DNA of 64,000 bases from Lunularia cruciata (Eukaryota; Streptophyta; Marchantiopsida; Lunulariales; Lunulariaceae). The notes under the pieces were generated by a model, which searched no databases, was not told where the DNA came from, and saw nothing but the letters and a program-made list of their open reading frames with translations. Of this stretch, positions 1-8,948 are shown one piece after another. Made by a program: the position numbers and the translations under genes. The stretch is taken from NCBI GenBank assembly GCA_948567375.1, contig OX419758.1, positions 41,731,001 to 41,795,000 of the forward strand, in the 5' to 3' direction. Within the stretch, counting starts at the first letter, position 1. Every line of letters starts with the position of its first letter.

Positions 1-138
1 TGCCATAGTAGACTTATACTTGGTTCAAGATGATCAAGTGACATTGGCAAATGTTGTGTTTATAGGCCCTACGCATGATGCAATTTTGGAGGGAGTGATT
101 ACTCATCCTCTTGCATGAGTGGTGATTGTAGCAGCAGC
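1..138 (+). mobile_element. RLE-type non-LTR retroelement, endonuclease fragment (5' side of a split copy)
   Basis: The conceptual translation (V)DLYLVQDDQV..., ending near LEGVITHPL, matches the better preserved stretch at 58566-58690. There the same residues follow a CCHC-like finger and form the R/D...VVDVVVIDP core expected of a PD-(D/E)XK-like (restriction-like) endonuclease at the C-terminus of a non-LTR polyprotein. The copy runs off the left window edge and is interrupted at 139 by a chromovirus. It resumes at 7124, so 1-138 plus 7124-7572 make one element. The coding frame contains a stop (TGA) at 116-118, so it is inactive. The assignment to RLE-type non-LTR elements rests on motif order. 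The exact clade (R2-, R4- or Utopia-like) is not resolved. Confidence 0.55.
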
Positions 139-671
139 TGTAATACCAATAGCTAGAAAGATGATCTAGAGATGAAATTTGGTTTGGTAACATCTGTAAG
201 GATGTTATACATGAGGGATTAAGTAGATGAGCTAGAGGTATCACCAAAAGAGCACTTCTACTAATAGGGCAAAAGCCCTATTAGTAGAATCCCTATTTCC
301 ACCCCTCAAGGTGAAAAGGCTTGCCTTCTCCCCCTCCATGATTTGTCTCATTGAGAGCTTTCCAATGATATCTTACCCATGCAATTTTGAGCTTCCTACA
401 AGAAGATTCCCTAAAGATTCCCTTTGGTCAAACCCATTTGACCAACTAGATAGGACAAGGATTGACATGTCACCTATCCAAACAACCAATCCAAGGATGG
501 AGCTCACTGACAGGTCACCAATCCATGTATCTGATCCAAGGGTGGAGCTTCCTTGAGGAGACACTCTTTGTTATATAATAAAGAGAAGGTGCTACTTTGG
601 AGCATCGAAGGACTGAGTGTGAAATTTTTGTTTTCTCTCTTGAAGAGTTTTCTTGTCCTCGGAGTATTACA
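139..671 (+). repeat. 5' LTR of chromovirus 1
   Basis: The repeat starts TGTAATACC, ends GAGTATTACA and is followed at 673 by a tRNA-iMet primer site. It matches 6544-7123 along most of its length. It is about 47 bp shorter, because the segment after the TAGGGC motif (near 270-320) differs and is shortened. A TATATAATAAAG promoter-like box lies at about 571-582. Confidence 0.85.
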
Positions 672-672
672 A

Positions 673-684
673 TGATATCAGAGC
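673..684 (+). other. Primer binding site (tRNA-iMet 3' end)
   Basis: The 12 bases TGATATCAGAGC, one base after the 5' LTR, differ at one position from the complement of the initiator-Met tRNA 3' end (TGGTATCAGAGC), the usual primer of plant chromoviruses. Confidence 0.8.
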
Positions 685-1255
685 AAGTGTTTTAAAATCC
701 AAGAGAGTGGATCACCTCTCTTGGAAGAGCACGAGCTACTAAAATTGAGTAATTTGAGGTGGAGAACATAGTGTAATTGCTAGACTTGGGAAGGGCTTTA
801 GAGAATGGACGGGATAGATGCACCGGGAGGACAATTTCCTACACCTAGCTTCCTATTCTTGAAACCTTTTCACATCAAGATTATCATGAGCAAATGAGAG
901 TATTGCTAGTTTATCACTTTGGAACAAAATTCATGGACCAAGTGATGAATTCACCAAACCCATTGATTCTACCTATGGTGGTATACTATAGAGAGTGGGA
1001 TTTGACAATCTATATTCTATTATGATGTTATGGATCTGAATGTACCAAATCCTCACCCTTTCAACACACAAATAGAAACCCATTATGTAGTTAGACCAAA
1101 AGTGATGTTTAGGGATTTTGTAGTCCACAATTTTGGTGAGGAATATTATCAACAAGTGATGGCATCTGAGGTCCCAATGGTAGTCCCGATAGTTTGTGCA
1201 CCTTCTTGAGTGATCATTCTAACCCTCTATTGAAGTAGGAAGTAGCAAGAGAGCA

Positions 1256-2263
1256 TTGATCATGTGTAGGAATCATGGATCTGCAATTCTAGGAGTTGAT
1301 GCAAGGAATGTAGCAAATGTTGAACTAGTTTCAAGGAAAATCAAGATGACCATGGAAGAATTGCAAAATCAAGTACATGCTGTCAAGAAGGATCAATTAA
1401 TGCAAGAAAGGGAGCCGTCTCAACAACCAACACCAGCAATCAAAGTACCTGGAGAGTTATGCATGTCGATGACACCGATTCCAATCAACAACCAAGCCAT
1501 ATTGTTACTACAAATGAAGAAGACATGCAACATTGAGCCTTACAAGGGACAACATTCCATGGAAGTAGTGGAAAATTGGATTTCAAGAATAAATTGATAC
1601 TTTCAATTGTTCACAACATAGATCACTGATCATTTTATAGGTGTGTTTGCATATGGGTACTTGACCACTAAGGTCCTCACATGGTATGACACTTGGGAAT
1701 GATCATTGCTGGTAGAAGGAAGAGAGGTCACTTGGACAGCCATGCAAGAAGGGCTGCTCAAGAATTTCCAATCTGTGGATGCTGTGAAAATGGCCCAAAC
1801 CAAACTTGTGAGGTTGAAGTAGAAGAATAGCATACAAGAGTACATGGAGGTAGTTTTGGATCTATAGGTTGTGATAACCAATATGAGTCCAGCCAAAGCT
1901 CTTGACAATTCCAAGAGAGGATTAAACGAGCAAATTTGCCAAGAAGTAATGGTGCAAAATCCTCATACTATTTTTGAAACAGTTGCTTGTGCCCAAAGAA
2001 TAGCAAGGGCGCTTGGAGGAGGTGAAGCTATAACACCAATGCAAAACTATAGGGCCGAGACACACCATTTTGGTGGACCAGTGCCTATGGAATTGGGCAA
2101 CATTTGGTTTTGAGATAGAGGAGCAAGACCTCTCCAAGGAGAACTGGGACGGGTCGAAGAAAGGAGAGAAAGAGTCCTACGGGGAGAAGCGGTTTGATGA
2201 GAACAACAATGATGTTACAATTGTGGCAGAATTGGGCACATAGCCATCAATTGTTGTGCTTGT
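1256..2263 (+). pseudogene. Decayed gag of chromovirus 1, with CCHC zinc knuckle
   Basis: Broken frames at 1256-1597 and 1871-2113 together cover gag capsid-like sequence. The part around 1800-2060 (VRLK, coiled helices, then LNEQICQEVMVQNPHT) aligns by eye with the gag of element A near 56240-56440. A zinc knuckle follows at 2213-2254 with residues C-YN-C-GRIG-H-IAIN-C, that is C-X2-C-X4-H-X4-C. Several in-frame stops (for example near 1596 and 2112) separate the pieces. Gag would package the element RNA. This copy cannot encode an intact protein. Confidence 0.7.
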
Positions 2264-2439
2264 CATCTTAGAGGCCCTTGGCCTTGATACAAGTGACCTC
2301 TGAACCACATGGAGAGATGAATTGAAGATGAAGATATGGAAACTGCATCGGAAAACAAAGATCACCAGTAAATGTACCTCACGGCCTTCCTGGCTTGGTG
2401 AAGGAGAGTAAAAGTGGGATGAGGAAGAGGACGAGTGTG

Positions 2440-2813
2440 CAAAGGAGGAAGATAAATGCAAAATTAATTGTTGTAAATGGAGTTCTAGAAGGCAATCTGG
2501 GGAGAGTGTTGATAGACCCTGGGCCAACAAAGAATTTCTTGTCTTGCTCTGTTGCAACAAGGTAGGAGATGAAATTAGAGAAGGATGAGAAGGACAAAGT
2601 AGAGTTATCTAATGGTAAGATAGAGGATTGAGTCATTACTTAGAAAGGTAATACTCTTTGTAGGAGGGTATCAAGAAGCAATCAAGTGGCAAGTGATACA
2701 ACTAGCTTTTTATGATGCGATCTTAGGCATGCTGTGGATGCAGCACCACAACCTCATAGTGGATTGGAGAAAGAAAGTAGTGAAACCTAGTTAATGGAAG
2801 ATCTTTGGGATTT
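2440..2813 (+). pseudogene. Decayed aspartic protease region of chromovirus 1
   Basis: Around 2463-2555 the translation IVVNGVLEGNLGRVLIDPGP aligns with the retropepsin start found in related elements. The catalytic D-S/T-G has become D-P-G. Downstream the frame reaches a domain also seen in element A, ending in a DWRKKVV motif at about 2761-2781. It is then cut by a solo LTR at 2814. The domain would process the Gag-Pol polyprotein; here the active-site triad is altered and the frame is broken. Confidence 0.6.
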
Positions 2814-3546
2814 TGTAATACCAAGAGCTAGCCATATGATCTAGATGTGAAATTTGGTTTGGTAGCATCTAGAATGATGTTATACATGATGGTCAAAATA
2901 GATAAAATAGAAGTATCACCAAAAGAGTACTTCTACTAATAGGGCAGAAACCGAAATAGACTTGAGAACCTTAGAACCAATAGCTAGACATATGATTTAA
3001 AGGTGAGAATTGGTTTGGTAACATCTGGAAGGATGTTACACATGATGGACTAAACAGATCAGAAAGAGGTATCAACAAAAGGGGACTTCTACTAATAGAG
3101 TAGGAATCAAAATATGCCTAAAATCTTTGAAGGCAATTTCGGAGGCCTAAACGGATGAATTAGGCCTAAAAAATGTGCAGATTCCCCCCCATTGGAGGAG
3201 AGTTTGGCATTCCCTCCCCCTACTTTGTCTCATCAAGAGCTTTCCAACGGTACCTTACGTGATTCTGAGATTCCTACAAGAAGATTCCCTAAAAGATTCC
3301 CTTTGGTCAAAGCTTGTTTGACCAACCAGATAGGACCTAGACTAGACATGTCACCCATCCAAGTAAGTAATCCAAGGGTGGAGCTTGCTGAGATGTCACC
3401 TATCTGTGTCCCTTATCCTATGGTGGAGCTTCATTGGAGGAGATCCTCTTTGTCTATATAATAAAGAGAAGGTGCCCCTTTGGGGCATCGAATGTTTGAG
3501 TGTGCAATCTGTGTTTTCTCTCTTCTCTTGTCCTTGGAGTATTAAA
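2814..3546 (+). repeat. Solo LTR inside chromovirus 1 (duplicated-U3 subfamily)
   Basis: The stretch begins TGTAATACC and ends GGAGTATTAAA, and looks like an LTR of the same family as 139-671. It interrupts the protease-RT coding region, which resumes at about 3547. The flanks gattt (2809-2813) and aattt (3547-3551) look like a 4/5 target duplication. The first roughly 150 bp of the LTR occurs twice in tandem (from about 2814 and from about 2978). The LTRs of element A show the same duplication, which marks a separate subfamily. Confidence 0.7.
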
Positions 3547-3789
3547 AATTTAAGGAAGATCACAAAGGCAAGAGTTGCCTCTATAAGTCATAAACACCAC
3601 ATCTGTTGGTGAGACATATAGATGTTTCATGGGTATTAATAAGAGAAGTCCAAAGTGCCCAACACAATGGACAAATTCTTGAGAAATTGAAAGATGTGTT
3701 CAATGAGTTCCAAGATGTCTTTTTGGATGAATAACCATAAGTTTACCACCAAAAAGGAGAGTAGATCATAAAATTGAGATACATCCTGG

Positions 3790-4960
3790 GAAGACACCTC
3801 CTTGTAAGGCCCCATATCGACTATCAGCTTAGGAGTTGGAGGAGTGTAAGGCTCAAATTGAGGATATGTTTCAAAAGGGGTTTATCTTACCCAACGTATC
3901 ACCATATGGGGCTCTTGTATTGTTTGTGAAGAAGAAGGACATAACAATGTGCATGTGCATCAACGATCGGGGCCTGAATCAACAAATAGTGAAGAAAAAA
4001 TATCCATTACCTCGCATAGATAACTTGTTTGATCAACTCAATGGAGCAAGGCACTTCACCATACTTGATTTGCGGAGCGGTTACAACCAAATCAAGATTG
4101 CGGAAGAAGACATACACAAAATGGCCTTTTGAACAAGGTATGGTCACTTTGAGTACTTGGTGATGCTGTTTGGCCTCACCAATGCTCCAACCACTTTCAT
4201 GAGTTTGATGAATGATATATTTCATCCATACTTGGATAAATCTATTGTTATTTTTCTTGATGACATCTTAGTCTACAATAGGACGTTGATAGAGCACAAA
4301 TAACATTTACAAGAAGTCCTCCAAATTCTACGACAGAATCAATTGTATGCCAAAATCTCAAACTGCAAGCTTGGCAAAACTGAAGTAGACTACTTAGGGC
4401 ATAGAGTAAGTGAGGAGTGTATCCAAGTGCTAACAGATAAAATAGAGGTCATTAAAAAATGGAGTGCTCGAGAAGATCAGACTCAACTCAAGAGTTTCTT
4501 AGGATTGATGGGGTTTTATCGTCAATTTGTCAAGGATTTCTCCAAGATTGCACAACTCCTAACCGCACTATTGGGCAAGTAGAAGAGGTGGATATGGAGA
4601 ACCGGTCAAGAATTGACCTTTCAGGAGTTGAAAGATGCATTACTACATGCACCAACCTTGAAATGGTATGACCTAAAATGTCCAATCAAGATGGCTACAG
4701 ATGCATCAGGTGTAGCAATATGTAGTCCTACAACAAGAATGGTAGGATAGATGGCATCCAATTGCATATTTCTCTCATAAGTTGCTACCGGCAGAATGCA
4801 ACGATCACACCACCAAATAAGAAGAGCTGGCCATTGTCCTTACAACCAAGCATTGGAAGCACTATTTGGGTGAGAAAGTATTTGTGGTAGAGATGGACCA
4901 CAAACATCTAGTCTACCTCGAGACACAAAAGGATCTTCTCATTGACAGATTTGATGGGCA
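3790..4960 (+). pseudogene. Reverse transcriptase and RNase H of chromovirus 1, decayed
   Basis: RT blocks are clear. [21 protein letters not shown] lies at about 3960-4020 and [12 protein letters not shown] at about 4060-4095. [19 protein letters not shown] precedes the catalytic FLDDILVYN at about 4253-4279. A TGA stop at 4130-4132 interrupts the frame and several later codons are stops. The thumb/connection segment (GHRVSEECIQVLTDKIEVIKKW, then FLGLMGFYRQFVKDFS) follows at 4343-4582. The RNase H region (about 4660-4960, with KHWKHYLGEKVFVVEMDHKHLVYLE-like residues) is split over frames. It is coded in the same orientation as the LTRs. Confidence 0.75.
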
Positions 4961-5149
4961 GAATGGAGACAACAATTCAACATGACAATCAGATATGTGG
5001 AAGGCAAGAAGCAACTTGCATGATGCATTCACCCAAATGTCAATGGCAAATAATTTGGTGGTGGAAATCAAGCAGAACCTTGAGTTCTAGCCCAAGATTC
5101 TTGGTGCTACAAAAACTGATCCATAGATTGTAGGTGCTCAATCATCCAA

Positions 5150-6533
5150 AGGCATCACCAACACCCAAGGACTCACCTTCCATGATAGTAGGTTATGGAT
5201 CCTAGATGATATGAATCTAAAAACCACCATCCTAGCAGAATGTCATGATTCTGCTATTGTAGGTCATGTTTGAATGAACAAGACCTTGGATGAAATCAAA
5301 TGCCATTACTATTGGCCCAAGTTGAGCAATGATGTGATGGAATATGTGCGGAGCTGCCTACTTTTTCAACAAAATAAGGCTTCTAACTAAGCTCTCAAAG
5401 GACTCCTCCCACCTCTCCCCACTCCTACCCAATGTTGGGAATAGGTAAGCATTGATCTGGTTTGTGAATTGTCTAAGACCACCTTCAGGTTTGATTCCAT
5501 TGTAGTCTTTGTTGATAGACTCAGCAAAATGATTCATGTATGTCCTATTACCAAAGATGTGATTACCCCACAACTAGCTCAATTGTACTTAGATGCAATC
5601 TTTCCCCATCATGGCTTGTCTCAAGTGCTCATCACCGATAGAAGAACTCAATTCACTAGTTTGTTTTGGAGAACACTCTTTGGGTTCTTCAAAACCAAAT
5701 TGGCTATGTCCACAACTTACCATCCACAGACCAATGGACAAATAGAGAGGGAAAATTGCTCTATTGAGGACATGCTTTGGGACTTTACTCTGGATGAGCA
5801 AGAAAGTTGGGACACCTTACTCCCATTGGTGGAATTTCCATATAACAATTCAATGAATACCTCTACACAAGTCACACTGTTCTTCCTCATGTATGGAAAA
5901 CATCCTTTCACAACATCCTTTCACAAGCTAAAAGGTCTGTCCAATGGCTACCAAGGTGGATGTTGTCAACACTTTTGTTTCTAGAATCCAATAGGGGTGG
6001 AGCACGCCAAGCACAGGTTATAGATTGCCTAAAATTGGCAGAAGCAATATATAGATGCACATTGCCAACACATGGAGTTCAATGTGGGAGATCAAGTTTG
6101 GCTACCAACCACCAACCTCAAGTTAGTTGGTCCTCATAAGCTCAGACCTTGTTTCATTGGACCTTTCTGTATCTTGCATCGCATTAGAGCTGTGGCCTAT
6201 CACTTTGAGCTCCCACCACATATGAAGATCCGCCTAGTGTTTCATGTTTCCTTATTATGTTGACATGCTCCCTGGCCACTCCACTTCTCTTCCATCCAAG
6301 AAAGTTGATCTTGTCCAACCCTGGTTGATGACACAAAGGAGTATGAAGTCAAAGGCATTCTCCAAAAGCGCATGCGGGATACTTGCCATCCACGTGTGGA
6401 ATACCTAGTACATTGGAAAGGGTACCCCTTATATGAGGCAACATGGGAGCCAGTAGCCAACTTGACCCACACACAAGTGTTAGTGAAATCTTTTGAGCAA
6501 CAACTTTGCAATAAGGATGTTGCATCTTAAAAG
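5150..6533 (+). pseudogene. Integrase plus chromodomain of chromovirus 1, decayed
   Basis: The integrase core lies at 5469-5984: DSIVVFVDRLSKMIHV, LITDRRTQFTS and STTYHPQTNGQIERE give the D, D and E regions. In the second block the conserved DRG reads DRR. The C-terminal GPF/Y-like module (FNVGDQVWLPTTNLKL, then GPFCIL) is at 6072-6263. A chromodomain follows at about 6325-6500: EYEVKGILQKRM, then VEYLVHWKGYPLYEATWEP. The three pieces are in different frames. Chromodomains of this class direct integration to particular chromatin. The chromodomain places the element among the chromoviruses. Confidence 0.8.
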
Positions 6534-6543
6534 GAGGGAGGTT
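6529..6543 (+). other. Polypurine tract of chromovirus 1
   Basis: The run AAAAGGAGGGAGGTT lies directly before the 3' LTR (TGTAATACC at 6544) and is the plus-strand priming site. Confidence 0.75.
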
Positions 6544-7123
6544 TGTAATACCAATAGCTAGAAAGATGATCTAGAGATGAAATTTGGTTTGGTAACATCT
6601 ATAAGGATGTTATACATGAAGGACTAAGTAGATAAGCTAGAGATATCACCAAAAGAGCACTTTTACTAGTAGGGCATAAACCAAAAATAGCTTGAAAACT
6701 TGAAAGCCATTTTTGGAGGCCTAAATGGATGAATTAGGCCTAAAAATGGGAAAGGGTTCTTTCCCTAAACGAGAAAATCTCTAAACTCTTCTCCCCCATG
6801 ATTTTTCATGTCAAGAGCTTTCCAACGGTACTTTACCCATGGGATTTTGAGCTTCCTACTGGAAGATTCTCTAAAGATTCCTTTTGGTCAACCCATTTGA
6901 CCAACTAGATAGGACAAGGATTGACATGTCACCCATCCAAACAACTAATCCAAGGATGGAGCTCTGTCACCAATTCATATATCTGATCCAAGGGTAGGGT
7001 TTCCTTTCAGGGGATCCTCTTTGCTATATAATAAGAGAAGGTGCTCCTTTGGGGCATCGGAGGATTGAGTGTGAAATTTTTATTTTCTCTCTTGAAGAGT
7101 TCTCTTGTCCTCGGAGTATTACA
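6544..7123 (+). repeat. 3' LTR of chromovirus 1
   Basis: This 580-bp copy starts TGTAATACC and ends GAGTATTACA. It matches the 5' LTR at 139-671 and keeps the full middle segment that the 5' copy has lost. It is followed by the target duplication gtagc (7124-7128) and by resumed RLE-element sequence. Confidence 0.85.
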
Positions 7124-7572
7124 GTAGCATGCAAAGTTTCCAAGTATATCGGAATACAACTAGGTCACCTCTTTGTTCCTCTAGCCTTGGAGTTATATGG
7201 AGTGATGGACATGACGTTCTGACACATTTGTTAAGGAGTGCATGGGAGGTTATCATATTAGACACCAGGTGGTACAACTCTCACTCTCATACTTTGTAGT
7301 TTACTCTAGATAGCGTGTGTCCATAGTTCTAAAAAAACATTAGCTGGTGCAATCCAAAGGAGAGCAATCACTCTAGGTGATGCTTCTTGGGTTGCTATCA
7401 ACGATAGTATAATTTCCTACTTGCATAGCTCTGGATATCTTAAATTCGATAGGGCACATTTATCATATCTATACTATTGGGGTTTAGCCCATTCCACCTT
7501 GTTTGTCTCTCCCTTGTCCAGCTTGATGGTCTGTCCATCTTTCATGTGTTCTATGTGGTCGCCTTTTTACTT
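7124..7572 (+). mobile_element. RLE-type non-LTR retroelement, 3' end of the split copy
   Basis: From 7124 the sequence matches 58713-59130. The translation KVSKYIGIQLGHLFVPLALELYG (stop-containing) is the conserved C-terminal block after the endonuclease. It is followed by a shared 3' untranslated region that ends in the TTCTATGTGGTCGCCT motif near 7571. No poly(A) tail is visible, and the unique sequence that follows starts with a T-run. It is the continuation of 1-138. Confidence 0.55.
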
Positions 7573-8948
7573 GACTTAATATCAAGATGATATTTGTGAT
7601 ATTTAAACGTGGCTACAGACTTCACCTGTTACCGGGCACATCCGGTAAGTTCGCTGCAGGAACAGGTCAAAAGACTTCCCGCTTGAACCCGGTCACTATC
7701 TTCTGGCGAATCGGGAAACGGTCACTCTTCTCTCGTTTCTTGTTCAAGAATTCAACTCTTCTGCATTCCGTATTGTGCGGACGTCGGGTCTTTCAGGAGA
7801 TGGTGTCTTGGAGAGTTTCTTCACTTGGATTGGTGATTACGAGAGATTGGTTAGGAAAACATTGGCTCAAAGATTCTATATCAATTGGTGTGCTTTCCAG
7901 ATTTCCTGCCGAGTATTTAATGCAGAGATCGGTTTTTCAGAAGAGCAGGAGGATGGACTTTAAGTTTGAGAAATAGCGCTATAAGTTGGATCGTAAATAT
8001 CTCAATTGGAGCTGTGCTCAGACTCCCACCACAGATTGCTGCTTTGAGAGGAAGTTTGTGAAAAAATCAACCAAACTCGCCCCGTTCTATCGGATACTTG
8101 AACGCCGAGGTGAGGTCGAAAATCATCTGCTGAACTTCGGGCGGAGGATTTGTTGAGGGGGCCGGCGTTGGTCTTTGAACTCCAATAATTGTTCTGATGG
8201 AAAGTACATGAAATGCTCCGGATTTAACGTTGCATGAGCCCCCGGATTTTCCTGTTTCTCTCGTCTCCAGCATATCATGTTGTAGAGACTGAATCAGTGA
8301 ATGCCTTCCTACCAGCAACTTCCAGACTTCAGAGGCGGACATCAAATACGGTTGGTATCAACGTCACCTTTCGGCATAAGACAGCTTAACACATATCGCT
8401 TCTCTTGACCACTCAATTATATATATATATCAGTCGCTCTTGCATGAAAGTTACGCTGCAGCGGCAGGGCTGTCTGAAATGAACTGACGAACTGCATTTC
8501 CATTTTCGTCACGTTGCTCGATGAAAGAAACTGACATAATCCGTAACAACCTCAGCTTAAGTATGCACACACACATACACACATGTAACGCAATCGTCAT
8601 TCTAAAATTTATTCACGCCAAGAAGAAGACTATTAAATGTTCAATGACATCTGAATTGAGATAACATGCAGCTGAAATGACTTTCGGTGGAGAGAGTAAG
8701 CAACATCTAATCGGAATCATCCGAAGACGTGGACAGAATCGAGTTAGTGAAAAGATATAATCCTCCCTCTACATGAGAGGACTCAGTTCCAGATTCGTAA
8801 CCGAACTAGATATCGATGCGGAATGAGAACAGCTGTACATTATTATTGTGTTCACAAAGCGCGCGCACTCGGCGAATTGCAGGTGCAAACAGTGGAGGTT
8901 GCAGACGGAATGTAAAGGGGAAATCAAGGGAGTAAGGGACCCTTACAA
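7573..8948. other. Unique flank upstream of the SSX2IP-like gene
   Basis: There is no retroelement similarity here and composition shifts to higher complexity. Plus-strand frames at 7587-7976 and 7775-7963 show no motif I recognise and overlap in different frames. A short (AT)n run lies near 8417-8430. The 600 bp before the ATG at 8949 should contain the promoter, but I see no convincing TATA box in it. Confidence 0.5.
8067..8345 (-). CDS. Possible small protein of 92 aa, unknown
   Basis: This ATG-to-stop frame on the minus strand lies head to head with the SSX2IP-like gene, 603 bp away. The protein has a polar N-terminal helix-like part (MMSASEVWKLLVGRHSLIQS) and a proline-rich middle (RPTPAPSTNPPPEVQQM). 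It ends in DLTSAFKYPIERGEFG. I do not recognise a family and no second exon is evident. It could be a real short gene, the first exon of a gene running left, or chance. The base composition is more gene-like than that of the surrounding retroelements. Confidence 0.25.
   Translation of the reverse strand: MMSASEVWKLLVGRHSLIQSLQHDMLETRETGKSGGSCNVKSGAFHVLSIRTIIGVQRPTPAPSTNPPPEVQQMIFDLTSAFKYPIERGEFG

Larger units (their letters stand above)
139..7123 (+). mobile_element. Ty3/Gypsy chromovirus 1, decayed, full length with two LTRs
   Basis: This is an LTR retrotransposon bounded by direct repeats 139-671 and 6544-7123, both starting TGTAATACC and ending ATTACA. The flanks gcagc (134-138) and gtagc (7124-7128) are a 4/5 target-site duplication. 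A primer site follows the 5' LTR and a purine tract precedes the 3' LTR. The internal order is gag with zinc knuckle, protease, reverse transcriptase, RNase H, integrase and chromodomain, which defines a chromovirus. All domains are broken by stops and frameshifts, and a solo LTR of the same family lies between protease and RT. It inserted into an RLE non-LTR element, which it splits. It is non-autonomous today. Confidence 0.85.

Noticed and set aside
7587-7976. 129-aa plus-strand frame
   Set aside because: No recognisable motif, an overlapping alternative frame at 7775-7963, and position directly after a retroelement end.
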